This document shows, piece by piece, positions 25,026 to 34,868 of a DNA stretch of 60,447 nt; within the stretch, counting starts at the first letter, position 1; each line of letters opens with the position of its first letter. The notes below the pieces were generated by a model. It was not told the DNA's origin, made no database searches, and worked only from the letters and a program-made list of their open reading frames with translations. This stretch comes from Blautia sp. (GTDB taxonomy: Bacteria > Bacillota > Clostridia > Lachnospirales > Lachnospiraceae). Made by a program: the position numbers and the translations under genes. Location: the NCBI GenBank assembly GCA_017459635.1, contig JAFUCO010000011.1, forward strand, positions 1 to 60,447, given 5' to 3'.

Positions 25026-27935
25026 ATGTATTTTTTGAACGAATACTTACGAAGAGTGAATGAACAAAGAGACTGTCCTGCGCTGACAGACCGGGATGGG
25101 AAAAGGCATATTACATATGGGCAGCTGGACAGTCTGTCAAACAGGATCGCGAATAAGCTGATTTCCAAAGGAGCAAAGAGAGGCGACTGCATTGTTATTG
25201 TTCTTCCAAGGATCAGTGAATATATTGCCTGCGAGATAGCGATCCTGAAGATTGGAGCGGTCATCATTCCGCTTGTTCCGGAATATCCGGATGACAGAGT
25301 GGATTATATAATGAAGGACACAAATGCCGCCCTTATTATAAAAGAGGATTTTCTGGAATCGATTGAGGATGAACCCGGGGATCTTGAGCTGGCAGATGCA
25401 GGTGATGATGAGAGAGGAATGATCATCTTCACGTCAGGATCGACCGGCCGTCCCAAGGGGGTGGTCTACACAAGGACCAACATAGATGCCCAGGTGATCA
25501 GGAAGATCCAAAATGTAGAAGGTATTGTTCCGCTTGTTTTTGCCGCGACAGCAACCATGTCATTCTGTGTTTCAATGACGGAGTATTTCAGAGCCCTGGC
25601 TATAGGGGGACATCTCCACATTGTTTCGGATGAAGTAAGGTCTGACGCGGATAAGCTTTCCGGATACTATAATGAGAACCGGATCACTGCCGGATATATA
25701 AGCCCAAGGATACTTAGAAGGTTTTCCTGCAAAAATGAATACCTGAAAAGGGTATTTACCGCTGGTGAAAAGGTAGTGAATACTTATTCTGCGGACTTTG
25801 ATATCATAAACTGCTACGGTCAGAGTGAGACAGCCGGTACTATCATTGAGTTTAAGATCGACAGATTATATGATAATACTCCGATCGGGAAGCCTCTTGG
25901 AGATACAGAAGCAATCGTCATAGACTCTGACGGAAATGAAGTGCCTGATGGACAGGAGGGACAGATCTGTATGATCGGGAACCTTCCGCAGGAATATAAT
26001 AATCTTCCGGAGCAGACCGCCAGGGTATTCAAAAAGCTGCCGGATGGAAGAAGTCTTATTTATTCAGGGGATATCGGGAAAAAGCTCCCTGACGGGAATC
26101 TGCTGTATCTTAACAGAAATGACTGGATGATCAAGATTCATGGACAGAGAGTGGAGCCCGGGGAAATAGAAGCTGTAATGTACACCGTCCCCGGCATTAC
26201 AGCCTGTGTTGTGAAAGCTTTTGAGAATGCCGACGGTACCATGTTTTTATGCGGATTCTATACTGAAGACAGGCCGGTTGATAAGTCGGATATTAAAAAG
26301 TATCTGGCCGCAAAACTCCCCGACTATATGATCCCCGGAGTTTTTGTGAAGAGGGATTCTTTCCCTTATAATACTAACGGAAAAACAGACAGAAAAGCAC
26401 TGGAAAAACCGGATTTTAACAAGCTTTTGGCAGAGTATGAAAAGCCGGAGAACCGTGTTGAAGAGATCATCTGCGACAGTATGAGCAAGGTGCTGCGCCT
26501 TGTGAGGGTCGGACGAAACGATAATTTCATTGAGCTGGGAGGCAATTCCCTTGACGCGGTAAGCCTCTGCGCGGAGTGCAATGTGGAAGGCCTGGCTCCC
26601 CAGATCGTGATGCTCGGACAGACCCCCGCAAATATGGCAAAGCTCTTACAGGAAAAGAAGTTTTACCCCAAACCTGAGATCAGCATATCAGAAGTGGTGA
26701 AAATGGAATACCCATTGTCCATGTCACAGAGATATCAGTATGAGATGTGCAGGGGATACGGAGTGACCATCGATGTGATTGACAGGATCTATTTCTTTAA
26801 ACCGGGTGCGGCGGTCGATCTGGAGAGGCTGAGGACAGCAATAGAGACTGTTGTAGGCCGGCACCCGATATATACCTGCCATATTGATGTCGATAACAAT
26901 CTGCTGATGACAGATGAGCACGGCTTTACTGTGAGTGATACTTGCTTAAGCGCGCAGGAATTCAAAGATTACCGTTATAAGCTTTACAGGCGTGTCCGCG
27001 ATCTGAAGACAGATCCTCTGTTTGAGGCATCGTTTATCCACCTGGATGATGGAAGTACGTATTTGTATATGTGCCTGTGTCATATGATCTATGACGGCAA
27101 ATCCCTGAGCAATTTCCTGAGGTCTGTTTCGGCTGTATATGCAGGGAACGAAGCGGACGCCGAACAGGCATCGATCTTTGACCTGATAAATTATGAAGGC
27201 AGGCTGAGGGATGATACAGAGCTTAACAGAAATGCCGTAAAGCTGCTGGAGGCTGATTATGAGGGCCTAAACAGCCTGAAACTGTTTGGGGATGAAAAGA
27301 AGTATTCAACCAAAACCACACGGAGCATTCTGAAGAAGATGGGCCAGGATGAAATAGACGGTTTTCTTAAGAAAAACGGTATTTCCATACTGACGCTGCT
27401 TCAGATGGCGTTTGAGATGGCAGTCAGCCAGATATTTAAGGCGGATGATTTCTGCTATATGAATGTCTATGACGGCAGAAACAATCAGCTGCTGAATGAC
27501 TCACATGGGGTGTTTGCAAGGCCGGTCTTTATGCGGTCAGGCGTTGGCAGATATAAAGATACAGGGGATTATTTCAGAGCCATAGAGGGACAGTATCAGA
27601 ACCTCGTGTATTACGATGTGAGGGATACCTTTGACAATGTGAAGCAATTCCCGGCTGTGAAGACAGGATTAACGCTGAATTTCAGGGATGTGCAGGGTTT
27701 TGCCCTGAAGCTTGGGGATGAAATACTGTTCCCGGAGTTTGACACTGAATTTGATGAAGTCAACAAAGCCTTCACGGATTTTGATTTCATAATCAACCGC
27801 CTGCCGGGGAACAGGGGATATATCGTTACTCTGGCATCAGCAAAGGTTTCAGACGAGTTTGCCGGGAAGTTTATTGACTGCTTTGAGGATAAGGTCGGTT
27901 ATATCCTTGAGGGGGAATCACGGACTGCACAGTAG
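25026..27935 (+). CDS. NRPS, adenylation-carrier-condensation, first copy
   Basis: A 969-residue single-module synthetase in the order A-T-C. The adenylation domain (about 1-460) has IIFTSGSTGRPKGVVYT, NCYGQSETAGT, YSGDIGKKLPDGNLLYLNRND, KIHGQRVEPGEIEAVM and NTNGKTDRKAL. The carrier domain has FIELGGNSLDAVSL (phosphopantetheine Ser about 507). The condensation-like domain (about 560-960) has HMIYDGKSL, an intact HxxxDG. The A4 stretch reads ATATMSFCVSMTEYF and lacks the Asp that usually binds the alpha-amino group, so the substrate may not be an ordinary amino acid. A terminal C domain suggests it passes its product to a partner protein, probably the paralogue at 31777. Confidence 0.9.
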   Translation: MYFLNEYLRRVNEQRDCPALTDRDGKRHITYGQLDSLSNRIANKLISKGAKRGDCIVIVLPRISEYIACEIAILKIGAVIIPLVPEYPDDRVDYIMKDTNAALIIKEDFLESIEDEPGDLELADAGDDERGMIIFTSGSTGRPKGVVYTRTNIDAQVIRKIQNVEGIVPLVFAATATMSFCVSMTEYFRALAIGGHLHIVSDEVRSDADKLSGYYNENRITAGYISPRILRRFSCKNEYLKRVFTAGEKVVNTYSADFDIINCYGQSETAGTIIEFKIDRLYDNTPIGKPLGDTEAIVIDSDGNEVPDGQEGQICMIGNLPQEYNNLPEQTARVFKKLPDGRSLIYSGDIGKKLPDGNLLYLNRNDWMIKIHGQRVEPGEIEAVMYTVPGITACVVKAFENADGTMFLCGFYTEDRPVDKSDIKKYLAAKLPDYMIPGVFVKRDSFPYNTNGKTDRKALEKPDFNKLLAEYEKPENRVEEIICDSMSKVLRLVRVGRNDNFIELGGNSLDAVSLCAECNVEGLAPQIVMLGQTPANMAKLLQEKKFYPKPEISISEVVKMEYPLSMSQRYQYEMCRGYGVTIDVIDRIYFFKPGAAVDLERLRTAIETVVGRHPIYTCHIDVDNNLLMTDEHGFTVSDTCLSAQEFKDYRYKLYRRVRDLKTDPLFEASFIHLDDGSTYLYMCLCHMIYDGKSLSNFLRSVSAVYAGNEADAEQASIFDLINYEGRLRDDTELNRNAVKLLEADYEGLNSLKLFGDEKKYSTKTTRSILKKMGQDEIDGFLKKNGISILTLLQMAFEMAVSQIFKADDFCYMNVYDGRNNQLLNDSHGVFARPVFMRSGVGRYKDTGDYFRAIEGQYQNLVYYDVRDTFDNVKQFPAVKTGLTLNFRDVQGFALKLGDEILFPEFDTEFDEVNKAFTDFDFIINRLPGNRGYIVTLASAKVSDEFAGKFIDCFEDKVGYILEGESRTAQ

Positions 27936-27956
27936 TCTTATAGCTTTACAGGATAA

Positions 27957-28091
27957 AAAACTGTCTGGCAGCAGTTTTTGACAGATTCAGGAGAGAAGCT
28001 TTTCGACGAGGACGAGGCGGATGCCGCAATGAAGGAACAGCTCTATTACGTTTTCAATATAATATTTAAGGAGTATTTAAACAGGCAGTGA
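27957..28091 (+). pseudogene. remnant C-terminus of an unidentified gene upstream of the exporter
   Basis: After an in-frame TAA at 27954, 44 sense codons lead to a TGA that overlaps the exporter GTG start (GTGA). The peptide contains SGEKLFDEDEADAAMKEQLY and ends FNIIFKEYLNRQ; it looks like the amphipathic C-terminal helices of a small regulator. ABC exporter pairs of this type usually follow a MarR- or TetR-like regulator gene with such an overlap, so I read it as the tail of a lost regulator. It could instead be a tiny gene starting at TTG 27978. Confidence 0.4.
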
Positions 28092-29848
28092 AACTGATTT
28101 TTCGATTTTTAAATAAAAAAGACAGGCTCCTGGCGCTTGTGATCATAGCTGTCATTATTGTACAGGTCCTGCTGGAAACCCACATCCCGTCGATCATGAG
28201 CGGGATCTCTAACATGCTCCAGAGCGGGACGATGGAGACGGGCATGATCGGGTTGAAGGCAATTGAGATGCTGGCGTTTGCCTTAAGTGCCTTTGTCATT
28301 GCATGCTTTGCCAGTTACATGATCTCCATTGTCGGCAGCCATGTGTGCGGAGGAATCCGCAAGGGCATTTTTGAGAAGGTCATCGACTTTTCCTTTTCCG
28401 AAGTATCTGAATTTGGTGTCGGCACCCTGATTTCCAGGTGTACGGATGATGCTGCCGTCATGCAGGATTTCATGAGCGACTGCCTTCAGCTGCTGGTACA
28501 GGCACCGGTTATGTTGGTCATTGTAATTATCCATATTTTCATGGTCCGGCCAATCTGGCTCGGATTTGCAGGCATTGTCATTGCGCTGCTGGTGGCGCTG
28601 GTGATCGTCATGTTCATCACCGCACTCCCTCTGGTTTCAAAAAGGAGTATGGCCCGTGATCGTCTGGCCACAGCTACCAGGGAGCATGTATACGGAATTC
28701 GTGAGATCCATGCAGGGAACGGCTACGGCAAACAGAAGAAGGCCTATGACGAGGCTAATGAGGATATGATGCATTATCAGCTGAAGTCCAACATCATCCT
28801 GTCATTCTTCTCGCCGTCGGTGATCTCACTGGTGCATGGCCTTTCCGTGGCAGTCTACATTTCAGGAGCTTATATCATTCAGGCGATCGATGGAACACCC
28901 GGGAGGATAGCGGTATTTTCGGACATGGTTGCCTTTGTATCCTACAGCTCCCTGATGGTCAGCGCCCTGGTAAACATTGTGACGATCGTCCTTTCCGCAC
29001 CGGGCATGATGAACGCGCAGAAGCGTATCCTGGAAGTGCTCGACAAGGAGTACACTATACGGGACGGAGCCGGTGCAGGGGAAGAGACTCCGGAAAAGGG
29101 AACCGTGGAATTCCGGAATGTCTGCTTCAAATATCCGGGTTCAGCCGAGAATGCGCTGACGGATATCAGCTTTAAGATCCGTCCGGGACAGACGACAGCC
29201 ATCATCGGCGGAACCGGCTCCGGCAAGACGTCCGTACTGAACCTTATCCCGCGCCTGTATGAAGCCGGTGAGGGAGAGGTCCTGGTGGACGGGATCAATG
29301 TGAAAGAATACCATATGAACGAGCTCCGCAACCGCATCGGTTATGTGCCGCAGAGCAGTTACCTTTTTTCCGGTACCATCATGTCAAACATAGGTTACGG
29401 TGAAAACGGCCGGTTCAGGGCAACGCTTGAGGAGGTCCGGAAGGCTGCTGAGACAGGTCAGGCGGATGAATTCATCCGTATGAAGGAAGAAGGGTATGAA
29501 TCGAAGGTACAGTCCGGAGGCACGAACTTCTCCGGCGGACAGAGACAGAGGCTGACGATCTCGAGGGCTATCTGCAGAGATCCGGAGATCTACATATTTG
29601 ATGATTCCTTTTCCGCACTGGACTTTAAGACAGATGCAAGGCTGCGCAGTGCTCTGAAGGAGACCACGGCCGGGGCTTCCGTGATCATCGTTGGCCAGCG
29701 TATCTCGACCATCCGTGATGCGGACAATATTATTGTGATGGACAGCGGCCGTATTGTCGGCCAGGGAACCCATGAAGAACTGCTGAGAAAATGCGATATC
29801 TACCGTGAGATCGCTTCCTCGCAGAATTTAGAGGAGGCAGCTGTATGA
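28088..29848 (+). CDS. ABC exporter half with degenerate catalytic site (permease-ATPase fusion)
   Basis: A 586-residue type IV ABC exporter subunit: six membrane helices in the first 310 residues or so, then the nucleotide-binding domain with Walker A GGTGSGKTS (about 374), Q-loop YVPQSSYLFSGTI, signature FSGGQRQRL and Walker B EIYIFDDSFSALD. The catalytic Glu is Asp (DD instead of DE), as in the degenerate partner of heterodimeric exporters such as LmrC or TM287. There is no N-terminal C39 peptidase, so it would not itself cleave the double-glycine peptide. It overlaps the next subunit by four bases (ATGA). The presumed cargo is the cluster product. Confidence 0.92.
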   Translation: MKLIFRFLNKKDRLLALVIIAVIIVQVLLETHIPSIMSGISNMLQSGTMETGMIGLKAIEMLAFALSAFVIACFASYMISIVGSHVCGGIRKGIFEKVIDFSFSEVSEFGVGTLISRCTDDAAVMQDFMSDCLQLLVQAPVMLVIVIIHIFMVRPIWLGFAGIVIALLVALVIVMFITALPLVSKRSMARDRLATATREHVYGIREIHAGNGYGKQKKAYDEANEDMMHYQLKSNIILSFFSPSVISLVHGLSVAVYISGAYIIQAIDGTPGRIAVFSDMVAFVSYSSLMVSALVNIVTIVLSAPGMMNAQKRILEVLDKEYTIRDGAGAGEETPEKGTVEFRNVCFKYPGSAENALTDISFKIRPGQTTAIIGGTGSGKTSVLNLIPRLYEAGEGEVLVDGINVKEYHMNELRNRIGYVPQSSYLFSGTIMSNIGYGENGRFRATLEEVRKAAETGQADEFIRMKEEGYESKVQSGGTNFSGGQRQRLTISRAICRDPEIYIFDDSFSALDFKTDARLRSALKETTAGASVIIVGQRISTIRDADNIIVMDSGRIVGQGTHEELLRKCDIYREIASSQNLEEAAV

Positions 29849-31614
29849 ATGAGAATAACAGGACCGCCGAACTCGGGGGCGGAGAGGTCATAAAAAGGCT
29901 GCTTGTCTTTATGAAACCATATACGGCTATGATGATCATTACCATCATCGTGGGTACTTCAGGCTCAGTGCTGAATATCCTGATCCCGGGGCAGATATCG
30001 AAGTTTGCCGAGATCATCCAGGATGGGATCGGTTCATCCATAGACATGGGTGCGGTCAAAAGCCTGGGTATCCGGTGCGTAATAATTCTCATTGCCCTGT
30101 TTTTCTGCAATCTGTTTTACAGCCGGAGAATGGAGAAATGTGCCCAGTACGTTGCAAGAGACATCAGGGCGGCTTTGAATGACAAGCTGAATCGCGTAGC
30201 TCTGATCTGTTATGACAGGATTTCCGCCGGGGATCTGATAGCCAGGACTTCCGTGGACGTGGAGCATATCTGTATTGCAATCTCCAAATCTATCGGCCCG
30301 CTGCTGATCAATGTTGTACTGCTGGTCGGAGCAATTATCTTTATGTTCATCCGGTGCGTTCCCATGGCGCTGTGCGTGATCGTATCCGTGCTGGCCGGTA
30401 CGCTTGTCAGTATGTATGTCACGTCAAAGACAATTCCCATGCGGACGGCGCAGCGGATGGCTCAGGCCAGAATGAACATCCAGATCGATGAAACCCTCAC
30501 AGGCTTTGTCGTTGTAAAATCCTACAACGCGGAAAACGATCTGGTTTCTTCCTTTAACGCGAGCAACGATTCCTACGTAAAAAGCATGCAGAAATCCCAG
30601 TTCGCGAACAATATACTTACTCCACTGATGTCGCTGGTCAATAATATCACCTATGTAGTCATCTGCCTGGTGGGCTCCTTTATGATGGTCAAGGGCATCG
30701 GAGGCGTTGACATCAGTGTAATCGTGGCATTCATCCTTTATTCGAGGATGCTTTCCTCACCGCTTAATTATTTCGCGGGGATCCTGGGGATGCTTTCCAT
30801 CACGCTGGTGAGTTCAAGAAAGATCCTGGAACTGCTGGATATACCGGAGAATGTGGACGAAGGGCAGAAAAGCCTGCCCGAGGTTCGCGGAGAGGTGGCC
30901 TTTAAGGACGTACGGTTTGGATACAACAGGGAGCGTGAGATCATTCATGGATTTAACGCCACGATACGGCCGGGTATGAAGGTGGCCATAGTCGGCCCAA
31001 CCGGAGCCGGAAAAAGTACTCTGGTCAACCTTCTGATGCGTTTTTATGAGACTGACAGCGGAAGCATCAGCATTGACGGGGTGGACGTAAAGGAGCTTCC
31101 CCGGGAGACATTACATGATATCCTGGGGATGGTCATGCAGGAATCCTTCCTGTTCGAAGCCAGTATCCGGGACAACATCCTGTATGCAGCTCCCGGAGCG
31201 GGGGATGACGAGCTTCAGGATGTCATCCATAAGTGCGGGCTGTCTTATCTGATCAGCACCATGCCGGAGGGTCTTGACACTGTGCTGTCCGCCCAGACGG
31301 CAGTTTCGGCCGGGCAGAGGCAGCTTATCACCATCGCCAGAACTATGATTAAGAATCCTGCGATACTGATCCTTGATGAGGCTACATCCTCTGTGGATAC
31401 CCGGACGGAGCTTCTGATCCAGAAGGCTCTGGATGAACTGACAAAAGACAGGACCAGCTTTGTTATTGCCCACAGGCTTTCAACGATAAAAAATGCGGAT
31501 GTGATCTTCGTTTTGAACGAGGGCGACATTGTTGAGACAGGAAATCACGAGGAGCTGCTGGCGGCTGGCGGACTGTATGCCGACCTGTACCACAGCCAGT
31601 TTGAAGCGGCATAG
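29845..31614 (+). CDS. ABC exporter half, catalytic partner
   Basis: A 589-residue permease-ATPase fusion, partner of the upstream subunit. Six membrane helices are followed by Walker A GPTGAGKST (about 383), Q-loop VMQESFLFEASI, a variant signature VSAGQRQLI, a normal Walker B ILILDEATSSVD and H-loop IAHRLSTI. The intact Glu here, with the altered signature, complements the degenerate upstream subunit, which is the classic asymmetry of heterodimeric exporters. Start and stop overlaps indicate coupled translation. The base composition of this gene pair and the following NRPS looks more GC-rich than the 19-25 kb part of the cluster. Confidence 0.92.
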   Translation: MNENNRTAELGGGEVIKRLLVFMKPYTAMMIITIIVGTSGSVLNILIPGQISKFAEIIQDGIGSSIDMGAVKSLGIRCVIILIALFFCNLFYSRRMEKCAQYVARDIRAALNDKLNRVALICYDRISAGDLIARTSVDVEHICIAISKSIGPLLINVVLLVGAIIFMFIRCVPMALCVIVSVLAGTLVSMYVTSKTIPMRTAQRMAQARMNIQIDETLTGFVVVKSYNAENDLVSSFNASNDSYVKSMQKSQFANNILTPLMSLVNNITYVVICLVGSFMMVKGIGGVDISVIVAFILYSRMLSSPLNYFAGILGMLSITLVSSRKILELLDIPENVDEGQKSLPEVRGEVAFKDVRFGYNREREIIHGFNATIRPGMKVAIVGPTGAGKSTLVNLLMRFYETDSGSISIDGVDVKELPRETLHDILGMVMQESFLFEASIRDNILYAAPGAGDDELQDVIHKCGLSYLISTMPEGLDTVLSAQTAVSAGQRQLITIARTMIKNPAILILDEATSSVDTRTELLIQKALDELTKDRTSFVIAHRLSTIKNADVIFVLNEGDIVETGNHEELLAAGGLYADLYHSQFEAA

Positions 31615-31745
31615 TAACTGTTCAGAACAGCCTGCAGCCCCTGCTGCAGAAGACGTACGAACATGACCCAACAGGCAAAATCCCATCGCCGAAAGAGATC
31701 TGCATGGATTTTTTGCCCGTATCTGTTCAGGTTCTGAACAGATAC
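31615..31745. repeat. dispersed repeat with AACAGGCAAAAATCC core, copy 1
   Basis: CTGTTCAGAACAG, CTGCAGCCCCTGCTGCAG, then CAACAGGCAAAATCCCATCGCCGAA...GCATGGATTTTTTGC, closing with TATCTGTTCAGGTTCTGAACAGATA. The central part recurs at 39577-39740 with about 80% identity over the shared block, and the closing hairpin recurs at 13231. It separates the exporter from the second NRPS. Confidence 0.65.
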
Positions 31746-31776
31746 GCTGCATAGAGATTATAGAAAGAGGTGTAGA

Positions 31777-34674
31777 ATGAAGATTGAATTATATTCAGAT
31801 TTTCTTATCAGAAACGCGATAGAGAAGGGAGATCAGGAGGCGGTCATCGCAGCAGATGCTTCCTATACCTACACGGAACTGAATCGTGCGGTAAACCGCT
31901 TTGCGAACGGACTTAAGAAGAGGGGGGTAAAGGCAGGGGACCGCGTGATGGTAGCGCTTCCCAAGGATTCAAAGCCCTTTGTAGCCATGTTCGGCATTAT
32001 GAAGATCGGCGCTGTCCTGATTCCTGTCGGCATGGATTATCCTGAGGGACGCATTAAAAAGATCAGGGACGATTCTGAGGCTGTCATGCTGGTCGGTGTA
32101 GAGGGCGGCATTGGAGATACACTGTTCGAAGACATTTTCAATGACGGAACAGAGGATGAGCCGGAGCGCCCGCCCATTGACAGCATGGCTCCCTGCATGA
32201 TCCTGTATACCTCAGGCTCCACAGGAAACCCCAAGGGCGTTATGCTCAGGCATCATGGCTATGTCGTTACAGGTGAACCCCTCGAGGATAACCTGCTTTC
32301 CTGGAATACGCATCTTTACGGGCACACCTTCCTGGGCGTGACTACTACGACTTTTGCGTTCTTCTATATGGAATACTGTTTTGCACTGGCAAATGGCTGC
32401 AAATATGTCATGGTGGACTTGGAGCACTCCAGAAGCCCAATGCTTATGGCGGAAGCTATGAAAGAGCACGGCGTTGACGTGATTGCCGGCACCCCGTCCC
32501 GTATCCTGCAGTATCTGGAGATTCCGGTATTTGAGGAAGCCATCAAAAACTGCCATATTCTGATAATCGGAGGCGAAAGGGTGCCTGTAGGCATGGCGGA
32601 GGCTGTTCATGCTGTGAGCCCGGATTGCCATATCCTGAACGGATATTCCCAGACAGAGGGCAACTGTCCTATTATCGTGGCTGAAGTTGAGAGCGCGGAA
32701 TCTCACGGCTTTGCCTGCCATGACTGGAAGCTGGCAGTTGTAGACAACTACGACAAGGAAGTAGAGAACGGAGTGAAGGGCGAACTGCTGCTGTCCGGCG
32801 ACAATATGATGGCCGGGTACGTAAATCTTCCGGAAGAGATGGAAGCCAAGACCGTATATCTGAACGGTGAAAAATACTTCCGCACCGGTGACTCTGTCAT
32901 AAGGTTTGATGACGGCGGTTATATTATTATCGGGCGTATGGACCAGCAGATCAAGCTGAGGGGACTTCGGATGGAGCCCGGCGAGATCGAGAAGGTGATC
33001 CAGAACTTCCCGGATACAAGGATCGAGAAGGCTGTCGTACGCGTAAACGTGATCCACAACACAGAGCATCTTTGCGCCTATTATACAGGCCTCCAGAAGG
33101 TCGATGAGGAGAGTCTCAGAAAGCATCTGAAATATGAACTGCCGGCCTACATGATCCCGGATTATTTCATGTTCCTGGAGAATATGCCGCTGAACCAGAA
33201 TGGCAAGATCGACTATAAAAACCTTCCGGAGATCAAGATCGATGACCTGGAGATCATTGCCCCGGCAAACGAGATCGAGCGCAGCCTGCTTGATAAATGC
33301 AAACAGATCGTGGAATTCGATGCCTTCGGCGTGACATCACCCCTGGAAGAGGTGGGCTTTACCTCGCTGACCTTCATTGAACTGGCGTCAGATGTGCTTG
33401 ATAATTACCATGTGGAGCTGAGGCTGACAGACCTGATGGCAGGCGGCTTTACGGTGCGCTCTATTGCTGACCAGATAAAGAACGCAAGTGTTGAGGAAAA
33501 GGCGGAGAAGAAAAAACTGGACAAATATCCGCTTACACCGCAGCTGTATCAGTTTACGACAGAAAACCCGATGGGCGATATGTACCGTAAGTTCACCTTC
33601 AAGCCGGAGTGGAACGACGCGGAGGCGATAAGGGCCGCTTTTGCAGGGATCATCAATTCATTCCCGTATCTGTATACCACTTTCCGGAAGGAAGGGGATA
33701 CCTGGTACCAGATTCCGTATACCGGAGAACTGCTCAGCGAGGCGGATTTCCCGATCATTGATGGGGAACCCACTGAGGAGGAGATCGATGCATTCTGCGT
33801 GCCTTATGACATTGAGACCGCAGACAGGCTCTTTGACATCCGTATCTACAGAGGCGAAAAGGTGATAGTGCTGATGCACATACAGCATATCCTGATGGAT
33901 CATGTTTTTGTGGAGAAGCTTGCGGGCTATATCAGCCAGGCCCTCCGGAAGCCGGATTTCAGGCCTGCAGAGCAGGTGGACTATTTCGAATATACCATGG
34001 ATGTCCTTGAGATGGGCGAAGAGACGGACAATCCCAATAAGCCGGAAACCACATCGGAAGCTCATCCGGTTGAGGCGCCGCAGAAGATGCAGGGCTATGT
34101 TGAGATAGGCAAGATGACATCTGTGCTGAACAAGTACAGGCTGCAGCCGGCCGATTACCTGTTCGGACTTACAAGCCAGGCATACCTGAACGTGATGGGC
34201 CAGGATGAAGCGGTCATTTTCGATATGTTCGGTGGAAGGAATGAGGCAAGATATTTCAACACCGCAGGTTACTTCCCGGTAAGGATACCGGTGCGTGTAA
34301 AGAAGGACCCGAAGTTCTACGAGCATGTGGGCAAAGACGTGGTGGCAGGCATCGCTGCAGCCCGCCCGGCGGATGACTGCTCTTACAGGGCCCTGGTCAA
34401 GAATGAATATGTATGGCCGAACATCACCTACAACTGCATGGAATATATTGAGGAAACCAAAGACTTTGAACTGATCTCGCTCTTCAGTAAACAGGAAAAG
34501 AGCTCAGCGCTTACAAAGGCCAACACACCGCATGTATATTTCTACTGCTTTATCATTGAGGATAAAGCTGCCGTGATCAATCTGCATTATGACCCGGCCG
34601 TTCTTGACGAGGAGAAAGCAAAGGAGATCCTCACAGAGGTCAGAAATCTGGCGGAGAAAAATGCTTTTATCTGA
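31777..34674 (+). CDS. NRPS, adenylation-carrier-condensation, second copy
   Basis: A 965-residue synthetase with the same A-T-C order as the gene at 25026. The adenylation domain shows MILYTSGSTGNPKGVMLRH, NGYSQTEGNCP, YFRTGDSVIRFDDGGYIIIGR, LRGLRMEPGEIEKVI and NQNGKIDYKNL. The carrier has LEEVGFTSLTFIEL (Ser about 528, GFTS in place of GGxS). The condensation-like domain has HIQHILMDHVFVEKL, where the Gly of HxxxDG is His, so its activity is uncertain. The A4 region TTTTFAFFYMEYCF again lacks the amino-group Asp. The two proteins are diverged paralogues and may work as a pair. The start follows AAGAGGTG. Confidence 0.88.
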   Translation: MKIELYSDFLIRNAIEKGDQEAVIAADASYTYTELNRAVNRFANGLKKRGVKAGDRVMVALPKDSKPFVAMFGIMKIGAVLIPVGMDYPEGRIKKIRDDSEAVMLVGVEGGIGDTLFEDIFNDGTEDEPERPPIDSMAPCMILYTSGSTGNPKGVMLRHHGYVVTGEPLEDNLLSWNTHLYGHTFLGVTTTTFAFFYMEYCFALANGCKYVMVDLEHSRSPMLMAEAMKEHGVDVIAGTPSRILQYLEIPVFEEAIKNCHILIIGGERVPVGMAEAVHAVSPDCHILNGYSQTEGNCPIIVAEVESAESHGFACHDWKLAVVDNYDKEVENGVKGELLLSGDNMMAGYVNLPEEMEAKTVYLNGEKYFRTGDSVIRFDDGGYIIIGRMDQQIKLRGLRMEPGEIEKVIQNFPDTRIEKAVVRVNVIHNTEHLCAYYTGLQKVDEESLRKHLKYELPAYMIPDYFMFLENMPLNQNGKIDYKNLPEIKIDDLEIIAPANEIERSLLDKCKQIVEFDAFGVTSPLEEVGFTSLTFIELASDVLDNYHVELRLTDLMAGGFTVRSIADQIKNASVEEKAEKKKLDKYPLTPQLYQFTTENPMGDMYRKFTFKPEWNDAEAIRAAFAGIINSFPYLYTTFRKEGDTWYQIPYTGELLSEADFPIIDGEPTEEEIDAFCVPYDIETADRLFDIRIYRGEKVIVLMHIQHILMDHVFVEKLAGYISQALRKPDFRPAEQVDYFEYTMDVLEMGEETDNPNKPETTSEAHPVEAPQKMQGYVEIGKMTSVLNKYRLQPADYLFGLTSQAYLNVMGQDEAVIFDMFGGRNEARYFNTAGYFPVRIPVRVKKDPKFYEHVGKDVVAGIAAARPADDCSYRALVKNEYVWPNITYNCMEYIEETKDFELISLFSKQEKSSALTKANTPHVYFYCFIIEDKAAVINLHYDPAVLDEEKAKEILTEVRNLAEKNAFI

Positions 34675-34712
34675 GAAGTGAGATGATGCTGTAAGAAGAA
34701 TGATTCCAGCGG

Positions 34713-34834
34713 AGGGCTGCTTTGCAGCGCTGCTCCGCCGGCTTCTTCTTGAATCTCTCAGGGGGATTTTTCGCAGCCTGCTGCGTGACAAACTCTGAAA
34801 GACGGGCTGATACCCCGCAGCCTGCTGCGGAGAT
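34713..34834. repeat. cluster of GC-rich hairpins
   Basis: The gap between the NRPS and the fusion gene contains GCGGAGGGCTGC-TTT-GCAGCGCTGCTCCGC, then CGCAGCCTGCTGCG twice (near 34774 and 34819, the second inside CCGCAGCCTGCTGCGG). The shared GCAGCCTGCTGC motif suggests a small local repeat. No gene fits here. Confidence 0.5.
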
Positions 34835-34868
34835 TGCTTCATTATGACAGGAGCAGAAAGGTTAAATT

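Noticed and set aside
28088-31614. Peptide-processing (C39) ABC transporter
   Set aside because: Both subunits start directly with membrane helices and are 586-589 residues long; the roughly 130-residue peptidase domain is absent.
32212-33126. 304-residue minus-strand frame opposite the second NRPS
   Set aside because: The plus strand encodes clear adenylation motifs throughout; the antisense frame has no recognisable domain or start signal.
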